NCBI RefSeq assembly: GCF_900104485.1
Contig: NZ_FMXQ01000002.1
Location: 310,001 to 374,000 of the forward strand
Source of the DNA: Bauldia litoralis
Lineage (GTDB): Bacteria; Pseudomonadota; Alphaproteobacteria; Rhizobiales; Kaistiaceae
Length of the DNA: 64,000 nucleotides
Direction: 5' to 3'
In this document: positions 7,316-16,507 of the stretch, one piece after another
Position numbering within the stretch: position 1 is the stretch's first letter
How the letters are laid out: each line of letters opens with the position of its first letter
Notes under the pieces: model-generated
Databases searched by the model: none
What the model was told of the DNA's origin: nothing
What the model saw: the letters and a program-made list of their open reading frames with translations, nothing else
Translations under genes and position numbers: made by a program

Positions 7316-9645
7316 CAGCTATCTCCACCCGTCGTCGCCCGGATGGCGCGCATGATCGCCTCCGGTGTCGCCGGTGCGTCGAGCCGCGGCATCACCGCCG
7401 GCTTGAGGCTGGCGATGGCGTTGAGGATCGCCGAGAAGACCGATGTCGCCAGCATCAGCGGTGGTTCGCCGACGGCCTTGGACCGGTAGATCGTGTCCTC
7501 GCGGTTGCCGCCGGACTCGTAGAGCGCGACCCGGAAGTCCGCCGGCACGTCGGCGGCGGTCGGGATCTTGTAGGTCGAGGGCGCGTGGGTCGCCAGCCGC
7601 CCGGCCGAGTCCCAGACCAGTTCCTCCGTCGTCAGCCACCCCATGCCCTGGACGAAGCCGCCCTCGATCTGGCCGATATCGATCGCCGGATTGAGGGACT
7701 TGCCGACGTCGTGAAGGATGTCGACGCGGTCGACTTTCATCTCGCCGGTCATCGTGTCGATGGTGACTTCCGAACAGGCGGCGCCATAGGCGAAGTAGAA
7801 GAACGGCTGACCGGAGGCCTTCTCCCGGTCCCAGTGGATCTTCGGCGTCTTGTAGAAGCCCGTCGACGACAGGGACACCCGGGCGCGAAAAGCCTGCTCG
7901 ACCAGTTCGCCGAATTCCACCGCCTGGTTGCCGATGAACACCTTGCCTTCTCGGAACTGGACCGCATCCCGGCCGACGCTCCACTTCTCGTCGATGAATT
8001 CGAAGAGCCGATCCTTGATCGTCCGGCACGCGGCAAGCGCGGCCTGTGCGTTGAGGTCTGTGCCGGCGGAGGCGGCCGTCGGTCCGGTATTCGGCACCTT
8101 GGCGGTCGAGGTCGCGGTGATCTTGACCCGGTCGAGCTCCTGGCCGAACTCCTCGGCCACCACCTGGGCGACCTTGACGAAGAGCCCCTGCCCCATCTCG
8201 GTGCCGCCGTGGTTCAGGCTGATCGACCCGTCGCGATAGATATGGACCAGCGCGCCGGCCTGGTTGAGGTGGATCAGCGTGAAGGAGATGCCGAACTTGA
8301 CCGGCGTCAGGGCCAGCCCCTTCTTGAGCACCGGGCTCGACGCGTTGAATTCGGTGATCGCCTTGCGCCGCGCCCAGTAGTCGCTGGTGCGCTCCAGTTC
8401 GCCGACGATCTCCGGCAGGATGTTGTCCTCGACCCGCATGTTGTACGGGGTCCGGTCGCGGCCGGCACCGCCGTAGAAATTCGCCTTGCGGACCTCCAGC
8501 GGGTCGCGGCCGACCGCATAGGCGATATGGTCGATCATCCGCTCGGCGAAAAGCTTGCCCTGCGGCCCGCCGAAGCCGCGGAAGGCGGTGTTCGACACGG
8601 TGTTGGTCCGCATCCGCCGGGCGAGGATGCGCAGCACCGGGTAATAGTAGCCGCTGTCGGCATGGAACATCGTCCGGTCGACGACGCCCATCGACAGGTC
8701 TTCCGAATAGCCGCATCGCGCGGCGAAGGTCACGTCGACCCCGCGAATCCCGCCGTCCTTGCCGAAACCGGCGGTGTAATCGACTTTGAAGTCATGCCGC
8801 TTGCCGGTCATGATCATGTCGTCGTCGCGGTCGAGGCGCATCTTGCAGGCGCGCCCGGTCTTGCGCGCGCCGAGCGCGGCAAGCACCGCCCATTGCGTCG
8901 CCTGGCTCTCCTTGCCGCCGAAACCGCCGCCCATCCGCCGCACTTCGACGGTCACGGCGTTGGAATCGAGGCCGAGGACATGGGCGACGATGTGCTGGAC
9001 CTCGCTCGGATGCTGGGTCGACGAGCAGACATACATGTCGCCGTCCTCGCCCGGGATCGCCAGCGCCGCCTGCCCCTCCAGGTAGAAATGCTCCTGGCCG
9101 CCGATCCGGAACTCGCCGGTGATCTTTCGTGGCGCCGATGCGATTTCGGCCGCCGGATCGCCGCGCTCGAAGGCGTAGTCCGGCAGCACCATCGAATCCG
9201 CGACCACCGCGTCATCGACATCGATCATCGGCATGCCCGGCGCCGTGGTGATCCTCGCGAGCTTGGTCGCCCGCCGCGCCTGGTCGCGGGTCTCGGCGAG
9301 CACGACGAACAGCACCTGCCCGTAGAACATGATCTTTTCGGGCGTGATCGCCGGCTCGTCGTTGATCCCCTTCGCGCTCACGTCATTCACGCCGGGAATG
9401 TCGGCGGCCGTCAGCACGTCGACGACGCCCGGCGCCTTGCGGACCGCGTCGAGATCGAGCTTGGTTACCCGGCCGGCGGCGATCGGCGCGTAGCCAGGCG
9501 CCGCGTGAAGCGTGCCGACCGGCGCCTTGATGTCGTCGACATAGATCGCCTCGCCGGTCATGTGCTTGGCCGCGCTGTCATGCGGCCTTGGCTTGTGCAC
9601 CACCGCCGGTGCCGGGCTGCCCTTGATGATGTCGCCGAGGTCCAT
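7315..9645 (-). CDS. xdhB: Xanthine dehydrogenase molybdopterin-binding subunit
   Basis: The 776-residue large subunit oxidises hypoxanthine and xanthine to urate. It shows the molybdopterin-binding signatures GGGFGGKESQ at about residue 240, AFRGFGGPQ near 350 and GEPPLML near the C-terminus, where the catalytic Glu is expected. The length is normal for bacterial XdhB. It begins two bases beyond the last base of xdhA and ends overlapping xdhC. With the FeS/FAD subunit it forms the cytoplasmic enzyme that feeds PuuD. Confidence 0.95.
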   Translation of the reverse strand: MDLGDIIKGSPAPAVVHKPRPHDSAAKHMTGEAIYVDDIKAPVGTLHAAPGYAPIAAGRVTKLDLDAVRKAPGVVDVLTAADIPGVNDVSAKGINDEPAITPEKIMFYGQVLFVVLAETRDQARRATKLARITTAPGMPMIDVDDAVVADSMVLPDYAFERGDPAAEIASAPRKITGEFRIGGQEHFYLEGQAALAIPGEDGDMYVCSSTQHPSEVQHIVAHVLGLDSNAVTVEVRRMGGGFGGKESQATQWAVLAALGARKTGRACKMRLDRDDDMIMTGKRHDFKVDYTAGFGKDGGIRGVDVTFAARCGYSEDLSMGVVDRTMFHADSGYYYPVLRILARRMRTNTVSNTAFRGFGGPQGKLFAERMIDHIAYAVGRDPLEVRKANFYGGAGRDRTPYNMRVEDNILPEIVGELERTSDYWARRKAITEFNASSPVLKKGLALTPVKFGISFTLIHLNQAGALVHIYRDGSISLNHGGTEMGQGLFVKVAQVVAEEFGQELDRVKITATSTAKVPNTGPTAASAGTDLNAQAALAACRTIKDRLFEFIDEKWSVGRDAVQFREGKVFIGNQAVEFGELVEQAFRARVSLSSTGFYKTPKIHWDREKASGQPFFYFAYGAACSEVTIDTMTGEMKVDRVDILHDVGKSLNPAIDIGQIEGGFVQGMGWLTTEELVWDSAGRLATHAPSTYKIPTAADVPADFRVALYESGGNREDTIYRSKAVGEPPLMLATSVFSAILNAIASLKPAVMPRLDAPATPEAIMRAIRATTGGDS

Positions 9646-9646
9646 G

Positions 9647-11119
9647 TCAGGCCACCACGCGATGGCCGACGACCCGTGTCCGGGTGGAGGCCGTGCCGGC
9701 CGCCTCGATCAGCGCCTTGCCGAGCAGCGCATGCGCCGTCTCGTTGCGGTAGCGGGCGCTGGCCCGGTGGTCGCCGATCGGGGTGAAATCGTCGCGGAGC
9801 GCGGCAAAGGCCCGCGACCAGGCCCGCGAGTCGCGCAGCATCGTGCCGGTCAGCGCTTCCTCGGCGTTCTTCGCCCGCTTCGGCGTCGCCGCCATGCCGC
9901 CATAGGCAATCCGCGCCTCGGTGATCGCGCCATCCTCGCCAACGGTGAAGCGGAACGCGCCCATCACCGACGAGATGTCCTGGTCGAAGCGCTTGGCGAC
10001 CTTGTAGCAGCGGAAGATATGGCTGGCGTTCATCTTTGGCACCAGCAGCCCGATCACCAATTCGCCCGGTTCGCGATTCTGCTTGCCATATTCGATGAAG
10101 AAGTCCTCCAGCGGCATGCTGCGCACCCGCTTGCCCTTGCGAAGCTCAACCGTCGCCTCCAGGGCGATCAGCGCCGGCGGCGTATCGCCGATCGGCGACC
10201 CGTTGGCGACGTTGCCGCCCATCGTGCCGCTGGCCCGCACCTGTTTGGAGCCGAGGCGGCGCAGCAACTCGCCAAGGTCCGGATCGAGCGCCCTGAAGTG
10301 GGGTTCGATCTGGGCATAGGTCGCCGCGGCGCCGATCAGCAGTTCGTATCCGGTGTCGCCGATATGATCGAGACCCCGGGCCCGGCCGATATGGATGATC
10401 TTCGGCAGGTCGCGGAACTGCTTGGTGATCCACAGCCCGACATCCGTGGCGCCGGCGACAATCGTCGCGTCGGGATGCTGCTCGTAGAGGTCGGCGAGTG
10501 TCTCGATGCTCGACGGCGCCGCGAAGAAGCGGTCGCTGTCGCCGATGAAGATGTCGTCGGTGTCGGCGAGGAAGCCGATCAGCCCGGCGGTGTCCGACGC
10601 ATTGGCGGAGAACCGGTCGGTCGCGGGATCGGCGGTGACCTTGACCGCGGCGTCGACGATCGGGCGATAGCCGGTGCAGCGGCACAGGTTGCCGGCGATC
10701 CAGTCATTCGCCTCGGACCGGCTCACCGGGTGCTTTTCGGCGTGGTAAAGCGTGAACAGGCTCATCACGAAGCCCGGCGTGCAGAACCCGCATTGCGACG
10801 CATGGGTGTCGTGCATGGCCGCCTGGACCGGGTGGAGTTCCCCGTCGCGATCCGCGAGGTCTTCGACGGCGACCACCTCGCAGCCGTCGACCTGGCCGAG
10901 AAGCTGAATGCAGGAATTGACCGGCTCATAGGTCATCTTGCCGTCGCGAACCCGGCCGAGAGCAACCGTGCAGGCGCCGCAGTCGCCCTCCCCGCAGCCT
11001 TCCTTGGTGCCGGTCGCCCCCTCGGTCTCGCGAAGGTAGTCGAGCAGCAGGGCCGTCGGCGCGATGTCGCGCAGTTCGACCATGCGGCCATTGCGGATGA
11101 ATCGGATCGAGTCGCGCAT
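9647..11119 (-). CDS. xdhA: Xanthine dehydrogenase FeS/FAD subunit
   Basis: The 490-residue small subunit carries two [2Fe-2S] clusters: a plant-type ferredoxin site at C42, C47, C50 and C70, and a helical site with C110, C113, C146 and C148 (CGFCTPGF, CRCTGYRP). A FAD-binding CO-dehydrogenase-type domain follows from about residue 190 (IVAGATDVG) to the C-terminus. It passes electrons from the molybdenum centre to NAD. The start is 8 nt after the uraH stop, so it belongs to the same operon. Confidence 0.95.
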   Translation of the reverse strand: MRDSIRFIRNGRMVELRDIAPTALLLDYLRETEGATGTKEGCGEGDCGACTVALGRVRDGKMTYEPVNSCIQLLGQVDGCEVVAVEDLADRDGELHPVQAAMHDTHASQCGFCTPGFVMSLFTLYHAEKHPVSRSEANDWIAGNLCRCTGYRPIVDAAVKVTADPATDRFSANASDTAGLIGFLADTDDIFIGDSDRFFAAPSSIETLADLYEQHPDATIVAGATDVGLWITKQFRDLPKIIHIGRARGLDHIGDTGYELLIGAAATYAQIEPHFRALDPDLGELLRRLGSKQVRASGTMGGNVANGSPIGDTPPALIALEATVELRKGKRVRSMPLEDFFIEYGKQNREPGELVIGLLVPKMNASHIFRCYKVAKRFDQDISSVMGAFRFTVGEDGAITEARIAYGGMAATPKRAKNAEEALTGTMLRDSRAWSRAFAALRDDFTPIGDHRASARYRNETAHALLGKALIEAAGTASTRTRVVGHRVVA

Positions 11120-11127
11120 GGTGCCGG

Positions 11128-11469
11128 TCAGCTTCCGCGATAGGTCGTGTAGCCGAAGGGCGAGAGCAGCAGCGGCACGTGGTAATGGGCCTCGGAGGCG
11201 TCGACCGTGAAGCGGATCGGGATCACGTCGAGAAACGTCGGCTCGATATCCTGGGCGCGGAGATACGCCCCGGCATGGAATCGCAGTTCAAACGTTCCGT
11301 CGGTCAGCGCCGCGCCCTCGAGAAGCGGCTCGTCGACACGACCGTCGGTATTGGTCGTCGCCACGGCAACCCGTTCCTGTGTGTCGCCAAGTCTATAGAG
11401 GTCAATCCGCATGCCGGCCGCCGGGCGGCCGCGCGCTGTATCGAGAACGTGAGTCGTCAAACGCCCCAT
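11128..11469 (-). CDS. uraH: 5-hydroxyisourate hydrolase (transthyretin-like)
   Basis: This 113-residue enzyme hydrolyses 5-hydroxyisourate, the product of PuuD, to OHCU, the UraD substrate. Family hallmarks are the N-terminal TTHVLD with its catalytic His (residue 7) and the C-terminal signature YRGS. I place the start at the ATG at 11469, which has AGCAGG 8 nt upstream; a GTG at 11478 is in frame but lies right at that site. It is the first gene of the purine unit on the minus strand. Confidence 0.93.
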   Translation of the reverse strand: MGRLTTHVLDTARGRPAAGMRIDLYRLGDTQERVAVATTNTDGRVDEPLLEGAALTDGTFELRFHAGAYLRAQDIEPTFLDVIPIRFTVDASEAHYHVPLLLSPFGYTTYRGS

Positions 11470-11559
11470 AGGCCACACCTGCTACTCTACGCGCACCGCG
11501 CCACGGGCCGTGGGCGGGCAATTGCTGCACCGCGAACTGCGGGTCACCGCCAACAATGG

Positions 11560-11588
11560 ATTATGCCCAAAACCTGATCAAACGCTAA
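11560..11588 (-). promoter_or_regulatory. Candidate promoter of the uraH-xdhABC-importer operon
   Basis: Minus-strand hexamers TTAGCG and CATAAT are separated by 17 nt in the only AT-rich part of the 292-nt region between uraH and the divergent SulP gene. The -10 is good and the -35 weak. I saw no clear operator or riboswitch in this region. Confidence 0.35.
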
Positions 11589-11761
11589 TTTTCATCATCT
11601 TGCCGGCAAAAGGGGCATGGACGCAGACCGGGCGATCCCCGTTAAAGACGTTTCGCCGCAGCATCAGGACTGCACCGCCGACTTGCCAGACTCGGTCGCG
11701 GCGCGCAATCATGCATGCACCCCCCTGAAGACGTCCGCCTTTCCGGCCGACGAAAGCCCCG

Positions 11762-13465
11762 ATGCATCAGACGCAACCGGACAAAGCCGAGCGACGCGGC
11801 CTTGAACTGTTTACCCCGAAACTCGTCACCATTTTGCGAGAGGGCTACAGCTTTGGAACGTTCCGTCACGACTCCGTCGCGGCGCTGACCGTTGCGATCG
11901 TCGCATTACCCCTGGCGATGGCGATTGGCATCGCCTCCGGCGCCACGCCGGAAAAGGGTCTCATCACGGCGATTGTCGCGGGCTTTCTGATCTCGGCGCT
12001 GGGCGGCAGCCGGTTCCAGATCGGCGGGCCGACCGCAGCTTTCATCGTCGTGGTCTTCCAGACCATCGATCGCCACGGCTATGACGGCCTGCTGATGGCG
12101 ATGGTGATTGCCGGCGTCATCCTGATCGTCTTCGGCGCCCTCCGGCTCGGGACCTTCATCAAATACATCCCCTATCCCGTGATTACCGGTTTCACCGCCG
12201 GCATCGCCGTCTCGATCTTCGCGTCGCAACTCAAGGACCTGCTGGGCCTCGACGCCACCCTTCCGGCAGACTTCATTCCAAAGCTCGGGGTGATCTACGA
12301 GGCGCTGCCAAGCATCAACATCCTGGCGGTCGGGATCGCCGTCCTTGCCCTGGCGATCATCATCGGCCTCAAGATGGCTCGGCCGAAATGGCCGGGCTTC
12401 CTGATCGCCGTCGTCGCCTGCTCCGCTCTCACCACTCTGGCCGATCTCGATATTGCAACGATCGGATCGGCCTTCGGCGGGGTGCCACGCACGCTTCCGG
12501 TTCCCGAACTTCCAACCTTCGACCTTTCGAGGGTCGGGGCCATCCTGCCCGACGCCATGACCATCGCCTTCCTCGCCGGCATCGAGTCGCTGCTGTCGGC
12601 CGTCGTCGCCGACGGCATGACCGGGCGGCGGCACCGGTCGAACAGCGAACTGGTGGCGCAGGGCTTCGCCAACCTCGGCTCGGTCCTGTTCGGCGGATTG
12701 CCGGCGACCGGCGCGATCGCCCGCACCGCCACCAACATCCGCGCCGGCGGGCGTACCCCTGTCTCGGGGATGCTGCACGCCGTCATCCTCCTCGTCTTCG
12801 TCCTCGTTGCAGCGCCCCTGCTTTCCTATATCCCGCTGGCGGCGCTGGCCGCGATCCTCGCATTCGTTGCCTGGAACATCGCGGAATTCGACCACATCCG
12901 GGCCATCCTGACCGGCGCCACCACCGGCGACCGGTTTGTGCTGCTCATCACCTTCCTCCTCACCGTCCTGGTCGATCTCACCGTTGCGATCGAAGTCGGC
13001 GTCGTCCTCGCCGCCCTCCTTTTCATGCACCGCATGGCGAACGCCGTAGAGATCGAGACGGAGGCTCACCTGATCGAGGAAGACGTGCCGGACTCGACAC
13101 CGCGATCCGCCGAAACCATCGACGCTTCCCGCAACCATCGCCGCTCCGTCGTCTACCGGATCAACGGTCCCTTCTTCTTCGGCGCGACGCAGAAGTTCTC
13201 CAGTGTCCTCGACAGCATCGGCGATGCGCCCGACGTTTACATCCTCGACCTGTCCGGCGTGCCTTTCGTCGACTCAACGGCCGCCGCGGCACTCAAGTCG
13301 TTCGTCCGCCACGCCCAGGGCCAGGACGCCGGCATTGTCCTCGCCTCGGCAACACCGAGGGTGCGGCACATGCTCCGCGACTTCGGCATCGGCCATCCCG
13401 ACGTGCGCTTCTCGCCGGATGTCTCGTCCGCGATGGCGTCAAGTGAGGCTGGAAGTCCCGGCTAA
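11762..13465 (+). CDS. SulP-family anion transporter with STAS domain
   Basis: This 567-residue SLC26/SulP permease has a transmembrane region at about residues 30-430. It includes the family pattern SIFASQLKDLLG and the conserved GLPATGAIART stretch. A C-terminal cytoplasmic STAS domain covers about residues 455-560 (LDLSGVPFVDSTAA). Family members move sulfate, bicarbonate, fumarate or other anions, and sequence alone does not settle the substrate. It is transcribed away from the purine operon. Its 3' end overlaps the convergent MFS gene by 4 nt. Confidence 0.88.
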   Translation: MHQTQPDKAERRGLELFTPKLVTILREGYSFGTFRHDSVAALTVAIVALPLAMAIGIASGATPEKGLITAIVAGFLISALGGSRFQIGGPTAAFIVVVFQTIDRHGYDGLLMAMVIAGVILIVFGALRLGTFIKYIPYPVITGFTAGIAVSIFASQLKDLLGLDATLPADFIPKLGVIYEALPSINILAVGIAVLALAIIIGLKMARPKWPGFLIAVVACSALTTLADLDIATIGSAFGGVPRTLPVPELPTFDLSRVGAILPDAMTIAFLAGIESLLSAVVADGMTGRRHRSNSELVAQGFANLGSVLFGGLPATGAIARTATNIRAGGRTPVSGMLHAVILLVFVLVAAPLLSYIPLAALAAILAFVAWNIAEFDHIRAILTGATTGDRFVLLITFLLTVLVDLTVAIEVGVVLAALLFMHRMANAVEIETEAHLIEEDVPDSTPRSAETIDASRNHRRSVVYRINGPFFFGATQKFSSVLDSIGDAPDVYILDLSGVPFVDSTAAAALKSFVRHAQGQDAGIVLASATPRVRHMLRDFGIGHPDVRFSPDVSSAMASSEAGSPG

Positions 13466-14697
13466 CCTGAATGGGCCTGCGAAATGGCGGCCTGCCGCGC
13501 CCGGCGCAGGTGTCCGGCAAGCAGCGTCGAGAGGACGACCAGCGGCAGGATCGACGCAAGGCCGATCCTCAGTCCCGCATCCTCCGAGACGAAGCCGACC
13601 AGGGTCGGCCCGACCAGCGAACTGGAATAGGCGAAGAAGGCAAGTGCGGCGACATTGGTGGCCGGCGGCCGGTCGGTCCGCGCCGCCGCGGCGCTGATCG
13701 CCAGCGGAAACCCCACCGAAACACCGAGCCCCATCGCCACGAAGCCGGCGACGGCCTGGACCATTCCCCCCGCGGTGGCCGTCAGCACGATGCCGGCAAT
13801 CGCCAGGATCCCGAACCCACGCGCCAGCGGCACGGCGCCGAAGCGGTCCGACAGCGGATCGCCGAGAAACCGACCGATCGCCATGAATAGCGACAAGGCG
13901 CCGATCGATAGTCCGATCGCTGCTGGTGACGCGTCGAGAACCTCGTTGAGGAAAACTCCGCCCCAGTTTCGCGCCACCTGTTCGACCATCACTGTGCCGA
14001 AGACGTAGAGGCAGAGCCCGATCAGCGTCAGCGACGGCAGCGCGAAGGTTGGCGCCCGCTCGCTCTTGACGATCGGGGCAGCCCTGAACTGCGGCAGGGC
14101 GTTCGCCGTGGCGAGTCCGATCGGCAGCAGGATCAGGGCGACCAGCACCAGATGCGGGCCGGTGGCGATGCCGAGTTCCCCGATCCCGCCGCTCATCAGG
14201 GCCCCGACCATCGAGCCCAGGCTCCAGAAGCCGTGACAGGTATTCATGATCCGGTGCCCCAGACCGATCTCGATCCGCGCCGCCTCGACATTCATGCCGA
14301 CATCGGTGAGCGCGAAGGTCACGCCCATCAGAAACAGCGCAATGAAGAGCATCGGAACGTTTGGCGCAAAGCCGGGCAAGGGCATGGCGACACAAAGCGC
14401 GACGAATGCCAGCAGGATCGTCCGCCGCGCGGTCAGGCGCTCGATCAACGGTCCGGCAACGCTGATCCCCAGAAACATCCCGAGCGGCAGCCCGATCAGG
14501 CCCACGGCCAGCGCCCTGTGGCTCAATTCCAGCGCTTCGGCGACATCGGGGATCCTGGGCAGCCAGTTGGCCAGCGTCAGGGACTGCAGGAAGAACACGG
14601 CCATGATCAGCCGCGCAGGCGTCACCAGTCCGCCGCTCGCGCGGACGGCGCCCTGCCCGGCCGCGCCGGAAGGCGCGCCCGGGTTTGCTCGGCTCAT
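13462..14697 (-). CDS. MFS transporter, substrate unknown
   Basis: This 411-residue protein has the twelve-helix hydrophobic profile of a major facilitator; residues 1-25 are a Gly/Ala-rich cytoplasmic tail. It resembles YbjJ/fucose-permease-like MFS proteins in layout, but no substrate signature is visible. The start overlaps the terC stop (ATGA), so the two genes are translationally coupled. No drug or sugar gene is adjacent to suggest a role. Confidence 0.8.
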   Translation of the reverse strand: MSRANPGAPSGAAGQGAVRASGGLVTPARLIMAVFFLQSLTLANWLPRIPDVAEALELSHRALAVGLIGLPLGMFLGISVAGPLIERLTARRTILLAFVALCVAMPLPGFAPNVPMLFIALFLMGVTFALTDVGMNVEAARIEIGLGHRIMNTCHGFWSLGSMVGALMSGGIGELGIATGPHLVLVALILLPIGLATANALPQFRAAPIVKSERAPTFALPSLTLIGLCLYVFGTVMVEQVARNWGGVFLNEVLDASPAAIGLSIGALSLFMAIGRFLGDPLSDRFGAVPLARGFGILAIAGIVLTATAGGMVQAVAGFVAMGLGVSVGFPLAISAAAARTDRPPATNVAALAFFAYSSSLVGPTLVGFVSEDAGLRIGLASILPLVVLSTLLAGHLRRARQAAISQAHSG

Positions 14698-15431
14698 TGC
14701 TGCTGCTTTCGGCGGTTCTTGCCGGCGACAACGTTGAGGAGTTCGACGATCGCGGAAAAGGCCATCGCCGCGTAAAGGTATCCGCGCGGAATGTGGAAGC
14801 CGATGCCGTCAGCGATCAGGGCGACGCCGATCATCATCAGGAAGGCCAGCGCCAGCATTCGGGTGGTCGGATGCCGTTCGATGAACGATGCCACCGGACC
14901 CGACGCCAGGTACATGATCGCGATGGCGATAACCACGGCAGCGATCATCACGCCGACGTGGTCGGCCATGCCGATCGCCGTCAGGATCGAGTCGACCGAA
15001 AACACCATGTCGATCACGGCGATCTGCGAGACGATCATGCCGAAGCTGGCATAGACCTTGGGTCCCGTCGCCGCTTCCGCGTGCCCCCCGCCTTCCACGT
15101 CGCGGTGGATCTCGGTCGTCGCCTTGTAGAGAAGGAAGGCGCCACCGGCGATCAGCACGATGTCCCGCCAGGAGAAGCCCTGACCGAAAAGTTCAAAGAC
15201 CGATGCGGTCAGCCCGATCAGCCAGAACAGGGAGAAGAGCAGCAACACCCGGAAGACCAGCGCCATGGTCAGGCCGATCTGGCGCGCCCGCTTGGCCTGC
15301 TCCGGCGGCAGCTTGCCGACGATCACCGAGATGAAGACGATATTGTCGATGCCGAGGACGATTTCCATCGCCGTCAGCGTCACGAGGCTCGCCCAGATGG
15401 CTGGATCGGAGATCCAGTCGAACGCAATCAT
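14694..15431 (-). CDS. TerC-family integral membrane protein
   Basis: This 245-residue membrane protein has the TerC hallmark GIDNIVF at about residues 27-33 and a second acidic motif, DMVFSVDSIL, near 140. TerC proteins are linked to manganese efflux and to metalation of exported proteins. The ATG at 15431 is preceded by GGAG at a spacing of 7. It is followed with overlap by an MFS gene. The upstream 157 nt hold no convincing yybP-ykoY manganese riboswitch core. Confidence 0.88.
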   Translation of the reverse strand: MIAFDWISDPAIWASLVTLTAMEIVLGIDNIVFISVIVGKLPPEQAKRARQIGLTMALVFRVLLLFSLFWLIGLTASVFELFGQGFSWRDIVLIAGGAFLLYKATTEIHRDVEGGGHAEAATGPKVYASFGMIVSQIAVIDMVFSVDSILTAIGMADHVGVMIAAVVIAIAIMYLASGPVASFIERHPTTRMLALAFLMMIGVALIADGIGFHIPRGYLYAAMAFSAIVELLNVVAGKNRRKQQQ

Positions 15432-15547
15432 CCCAAATCTCCAGAGGTGACGTGGCCAGTAGCTTGAAATTGTCCGTCAGGCCGCCAAATGCAAGCGTCG
15501 GCCACGCAGAAATCCGCCCGTGGCATAGTATTGTTTGACCGGGTCCG

Positions 15548-15577
15548 CCAGAGGCTGACAATGGCGCCGGCCTCTGG
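15548..15577 (+). promoter_or_regulatory. Hairpin overlapping the ribosome site of the YeeE/YedE gene
   Basis: A perfect 8-bp inverted repeat, CCAGAGGC/GCCTCTGG with a 14-nt loop, ends inside the GGAG ribosome site at 15576-15579, 12 nt before the ATG. If it forms in the mRNA it would hide half of the Shine-Dalgarno sequence. No T tract follows, so it is not a terminator. Confidence 0.45.
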
Positions 15578-15588
15578 AGTGACGATTC

Positions 15589-16026
15589 ATGGAAAATTTC
15601 ACGCCGCTCACCGCTGCCATCGGCGGCGCGCTGATCGGATTGTCGGCCACCCTCTTGTGGATCTTCAATGGCCGCACGGCCGGGGTATCCACCATTTCCG
15701 GCGCCATCTTCCCGTTCCATCGCGGCGATATCTGGTGGCGGCTGGCATTCCTCATCGGCCTGCCGCTCGGCGCCGCTTTCGGCTTTGCCTATGGCCCGAC
15801 GGTCTTCGCTGAGATTCCGGCCCGCTTGCCGACCGTCGGCATTGGCCCGGTCGCCCTTGTCGCGGCGGGACTGCTGGTCGGCATCGGCACCCGGCTGGGC
15901 GGCGGCTGCACCTCCGGCCACGGCGTCTGCGGCATTGCCCGCCTCTCCCGCCGATCCTTCGTCGCGGTCGGCACCTTCATGGCGACCGCCATCGTGACGG
16001 TCTTCGTCGCAAGGCATGTCCTGTGA
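15589..16026 (+). CDS. YeeE/YedE-family sulfur-compound transporter, first half
   Basis: This 145-residue membrane protein has the YeeE/YedE (TsuA/PmpA-like) core: a conserved Cys motif, GGGCTSGHGVCGIARLS at about residues 104-120, and several hydrophobic helices. Family members import thiosulfate or related sulfur species, and here the transporter is split into two half-size proteins. The stop overlaps the next gene's ATG (TGATG), so the halves are co-translated. The actual cargo is inferred from the family only. Confidence 0.88.
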   Translation: MENFTPLTAAIGGALIGLSATLLWIFNGRTAGVSTISGAIFPFHRGDIWWRLAFLIGLPLGAAFGFAYGPTVFAEIPARLPTVGIGPVALVAAGLLVGIGTRLGGGCTSGHGVCGIARLSRRSFVAVGTFMATAIVTVFVARHVL

Positions 16027-16505
16027 TGCGCAATAGCCCGTTTGCCATCGCCATGGCGCTCGTCGCCGGCATCGTCTTCGGCGTCGGTCTCGCCATCTCG
16101 CAGATGATCGACCCCGAGAAAGTCAAGAATTTCCTCGACCTGGCCGCGATCCCCAGCGGCGGCTGGGATCCGAGCCTCGCCTTCGTCATGGCGGCCGGCT
16201 CGGCCGTCGCCTTCGTCGGGCTGCGCTTCAACCGATTCATGCGGAAGCCCGTTGCCGCGCCGGCCTTTCAGGTCAACACGAAGACCCGGATCGACCGCCG
16301 GCTGGTCATCGGCTCGGCAATCTTCGGGGTCGGCTGGGGGATTTCCGGCTTCTGCCCGGGTCCGGCCATCGCCAATCTCGGCGTCGTGCCCGACGCCGTC
16401 GCGATCTTCGTCGCCGCGATGCTGGCCGGCTCCTGGTTGACGGGAGCGATCGTCGAATGGTCAAACCGCTCGAGCCTCGAGCCCTCGCAAGCGGTCGCCA
16501 AGTGA
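16026..16505 (+). CDS. YeeE/YedE-family transporter, second half (DUF6691-like)
   Basis: This 159-residue hydrophobic protein is the partner of the preceding one. It carries GLAISQMIDPEKVKNFLD at about residues 22-39 and the Cys-containing WGISGFCPGPAIANLG near 110, both typical of the second half of split YedE transporters. The ATG at 16026 shares a base with the previous stop; an upstream in-frame GTG at 16023 is less likely. A UbiH-like gene begins 2 nt after its stop. Confidence 0.86.
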   Translation: MRNSPFAIAMALVAGIVFGVGLAISQMIDPEKVKNFLDLAAIPSGGWDPSLAFVMAAGSAVAFVGLRFNRFMRKPVAAPAFQVNTKTRIDRRLVIGSAIFGVGWGISGFCPGPAIANLGVVPDAVAIFVAAMLAGSWLTGAIVEWSNRSSLEPSQAVAK

Positions 16506-16507
16506 TC

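Noticed and set aside
7585-9786. 733-codon plus-strand open frame opposite xdhB
   Set aside because: A GC-driven shadow of xdhB with no ribosome site or domain.
11850-11880. GGAACGTTCC palindrome as an EcfG or other promoter element
   Set aside because: It lies inside the SulP coding sequence and lacks the second half of an EcfG promoter.
15432-15588. yybP-ykoY manganese riboswitch upstream of terC
   Set aside because: TerC-family genes often carry one, but I could not find the conserved core in the leader.
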